48,692 nt of DNA from Clostridia bacterium (lineage in GTDB: Bacteria > Bacillota > Clostridia > Lachnospirales > Lachnospiraceae), in contig SAAB01000021.1 of NCBI GenBank assembly GCA_009929615.1, forward strand, positions 1-48,692, given 5' to 3'. Below the pieces are notes generated by a model that saw only the letters and a list, made by a program, of their open reading frames with translations, did not search any database and was not told where the DNA came from. How positions within the stretch are numbered: the stretch's first letter is position 1; every line of letters starts with the position of its first letter. A program made the translations under genes and the position numbers. Below, one piece after another: positions 48,310 through 48,692 of this stretch.

Positions 48310-48337
48310 TAGACGCAGAAAAACGGTGATAGGTTTT
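48310..48337 (-). promoter_or_regulatory. ECF-type promoter of the 39-aa gene (copy 2)
   Basis: AAAACC (48337-48332), 16 bp, CGTC (48315-48312) extended to CTGCGTCTAGG. It matches the promoter before the membrane-tethered sigma gene, including the flanking CCTRTCA and CTG and the 16-bp spacer. A hairpin can form from CACCG and CGGTG around CTGC/GCAG, overlapping the -10 region and the ribosome site. Confidence 0.75.
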
Positions 48338-48356
48338 AATTAATATGAAATTATCC

Positions 48357-48593
48357 TTAAATAATCCGCCCGGATAAATGGTCCATCTCATGCTGGCAAA
48401 TCTGAGCAGGCCAGCCCGAAAGTTTCTGTCTCTGCTTCTTCCAGGAAAAATCAAAATACTCCACTTCAATATTCTGGTATCGGGTAGTCCCTCGAACCCC
48501 GGTCAGGGAAAGGCATCCTTCTTCCGTTTCATAAGGACTATCCTTCTTTAGTATTACAGGATTAAACATGACAATATCCATCAATCCCATATT
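48357..48593 (-). pseudogene. def: Peptide deformylase, C-terminal fragment
   Basis: The remaining ~78 codons hold two of three catalytic motifs: EEGCLSL (metal Cys) and QHEMDHLSG (HExxH). The N-terminal third, with the GxGxAA motif, is lost where the frame meets the terminal repeat at 48594; inside the repeat the frame is closed by TGA. Peptide deformylase is normally about 135-185 aa and removes the formyl group from nascent proteins, so another def copy is expected elsewhere in the genome. The break is the mobile-element insertion. Confidence 0.9.
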
Positions 48594-48692
48594 TATTATG
48601 GGTCAATCATTTTTTTCGTGGGATTGCCACCACGTAATGTATTGATTTGTTACGCCACCCTTGACCGGATGGAAAAGCAATGCTGTTCGTTT
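48594..48692. repeat. Terminal inverted repeat, right copy (mobile-element end)
   Basis: Exact reverse complement of 1-99. Its inner edge coincides with the point where def loses its reading frame. See the left copy. Confidence 0.9.

Noticed and set aside
1-48692. Whole window as one composite transposon flanked by inverted element copies
   Set aside because: It carries many ordinary chromosomal genes (rsuA, trpB2, Ldh-family gene) and broken genes at both edges; two independent insertions plus assembly breaks at the repeat are simpler.

Overview
This 48.7-kb window reads as low-to-mid GC Firmicutes DNA, most likely a gut Lachnospiraceae. That placement is inferred from the gene set (YjdF with its leader RNA, DUF6472 and DUF1292 proteins, a TrpB2-type enzyme, Ltp-repeat protein, AGGAGG ribosome sites); no rRNA or other marker gene is present. 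The two ends of the window are the same 99 bases in inverted orientation. At the left end this sequence interrupts a type I restriction gene (hsdR), and at the right end a peptide deformylase gene (def). The window is therefore bounded by two copies of one mobile element, and its outer edges are probably assembly breakpoints.

Region 1 (1 to about 16.9 kb) is accessory DNA, nearly all on the minus strand. It starts with hsdR, a small XRE regulator, a small membrane protein and a DEDDh exonuclease. Next comes an operon of a GNAT protein, a HhH-glycosylase-like protein and a WYL regulator, with a PD-(D/E)XK nuclease upstream. Two plus-strand genes follow: an NTF2-like protein and a protein joining a sigma-region-4-like HTH to an RNA polymerase alpha-CTD-like domain. 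Then comes a mobilisable module: a coiled-coil protein with an in-frame TGA, a MOBP relaxase, MobC, a Tn554-type TnpC/DUF6262 protein and a truncated TnpB recombinase. A ParM/ParR-like partition cassette with two unlisted microproteins follows, then a 0.5-kb non-coding segment with repeated motifs, and an autoinhibited Fic protein whose promoter carries tandem 10-bp repeats. It looks like an eroded integrated plasmid or integrative element mixed with a defence-type gene cluster.

Region 2 (16.9 to 33 kb) looks chromosomal. It has an XRE regulator, an HD hydrolase, a DUF6472 protein, and a three-gene glycolipid/envelope operon (MGDG-synthase-like glycosyltransferase, polysaccharide deacetylase, flippase-like membrane protein). 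Convergent to it is an operon of a frameshifted amino-acid binding lipoprotein, a double-Cache MscS channel and a nitrilase-family amidase. TrpB2, a cupin under a MerR-type promoter with its divergent MerR regulator, a GGDEF protein, a FUSC-like membrane protein and a tandem flavodoxin-fold reductase complete the region.

Region 3 (33 to 48.7 kb) carries an orphan type IV pilin-like protein, an ArsC-like protein, a membrane-tethered ECF sigma factor, YjdF with a riboswitch-like leader, a BvgS-type hybrid kinase, RsuA, small DUF proteins, three tandem secreted proteins, an Ltp-repeat protein, an EamA transporter, an Ldh-family dehydrogenase and the def fragment. The most interesting signal is here. 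The sigma gene is preceded by an ECF-type promoter (AACC, 16 bp, CGTC), and the same architecture with near-identical flanks recurs 12.3 kb away in front of a 39-codon ORF for a basic amphipathic peptide. This suggests an autoregulated membrane-tethered sigma factor and at least one microprotein target.
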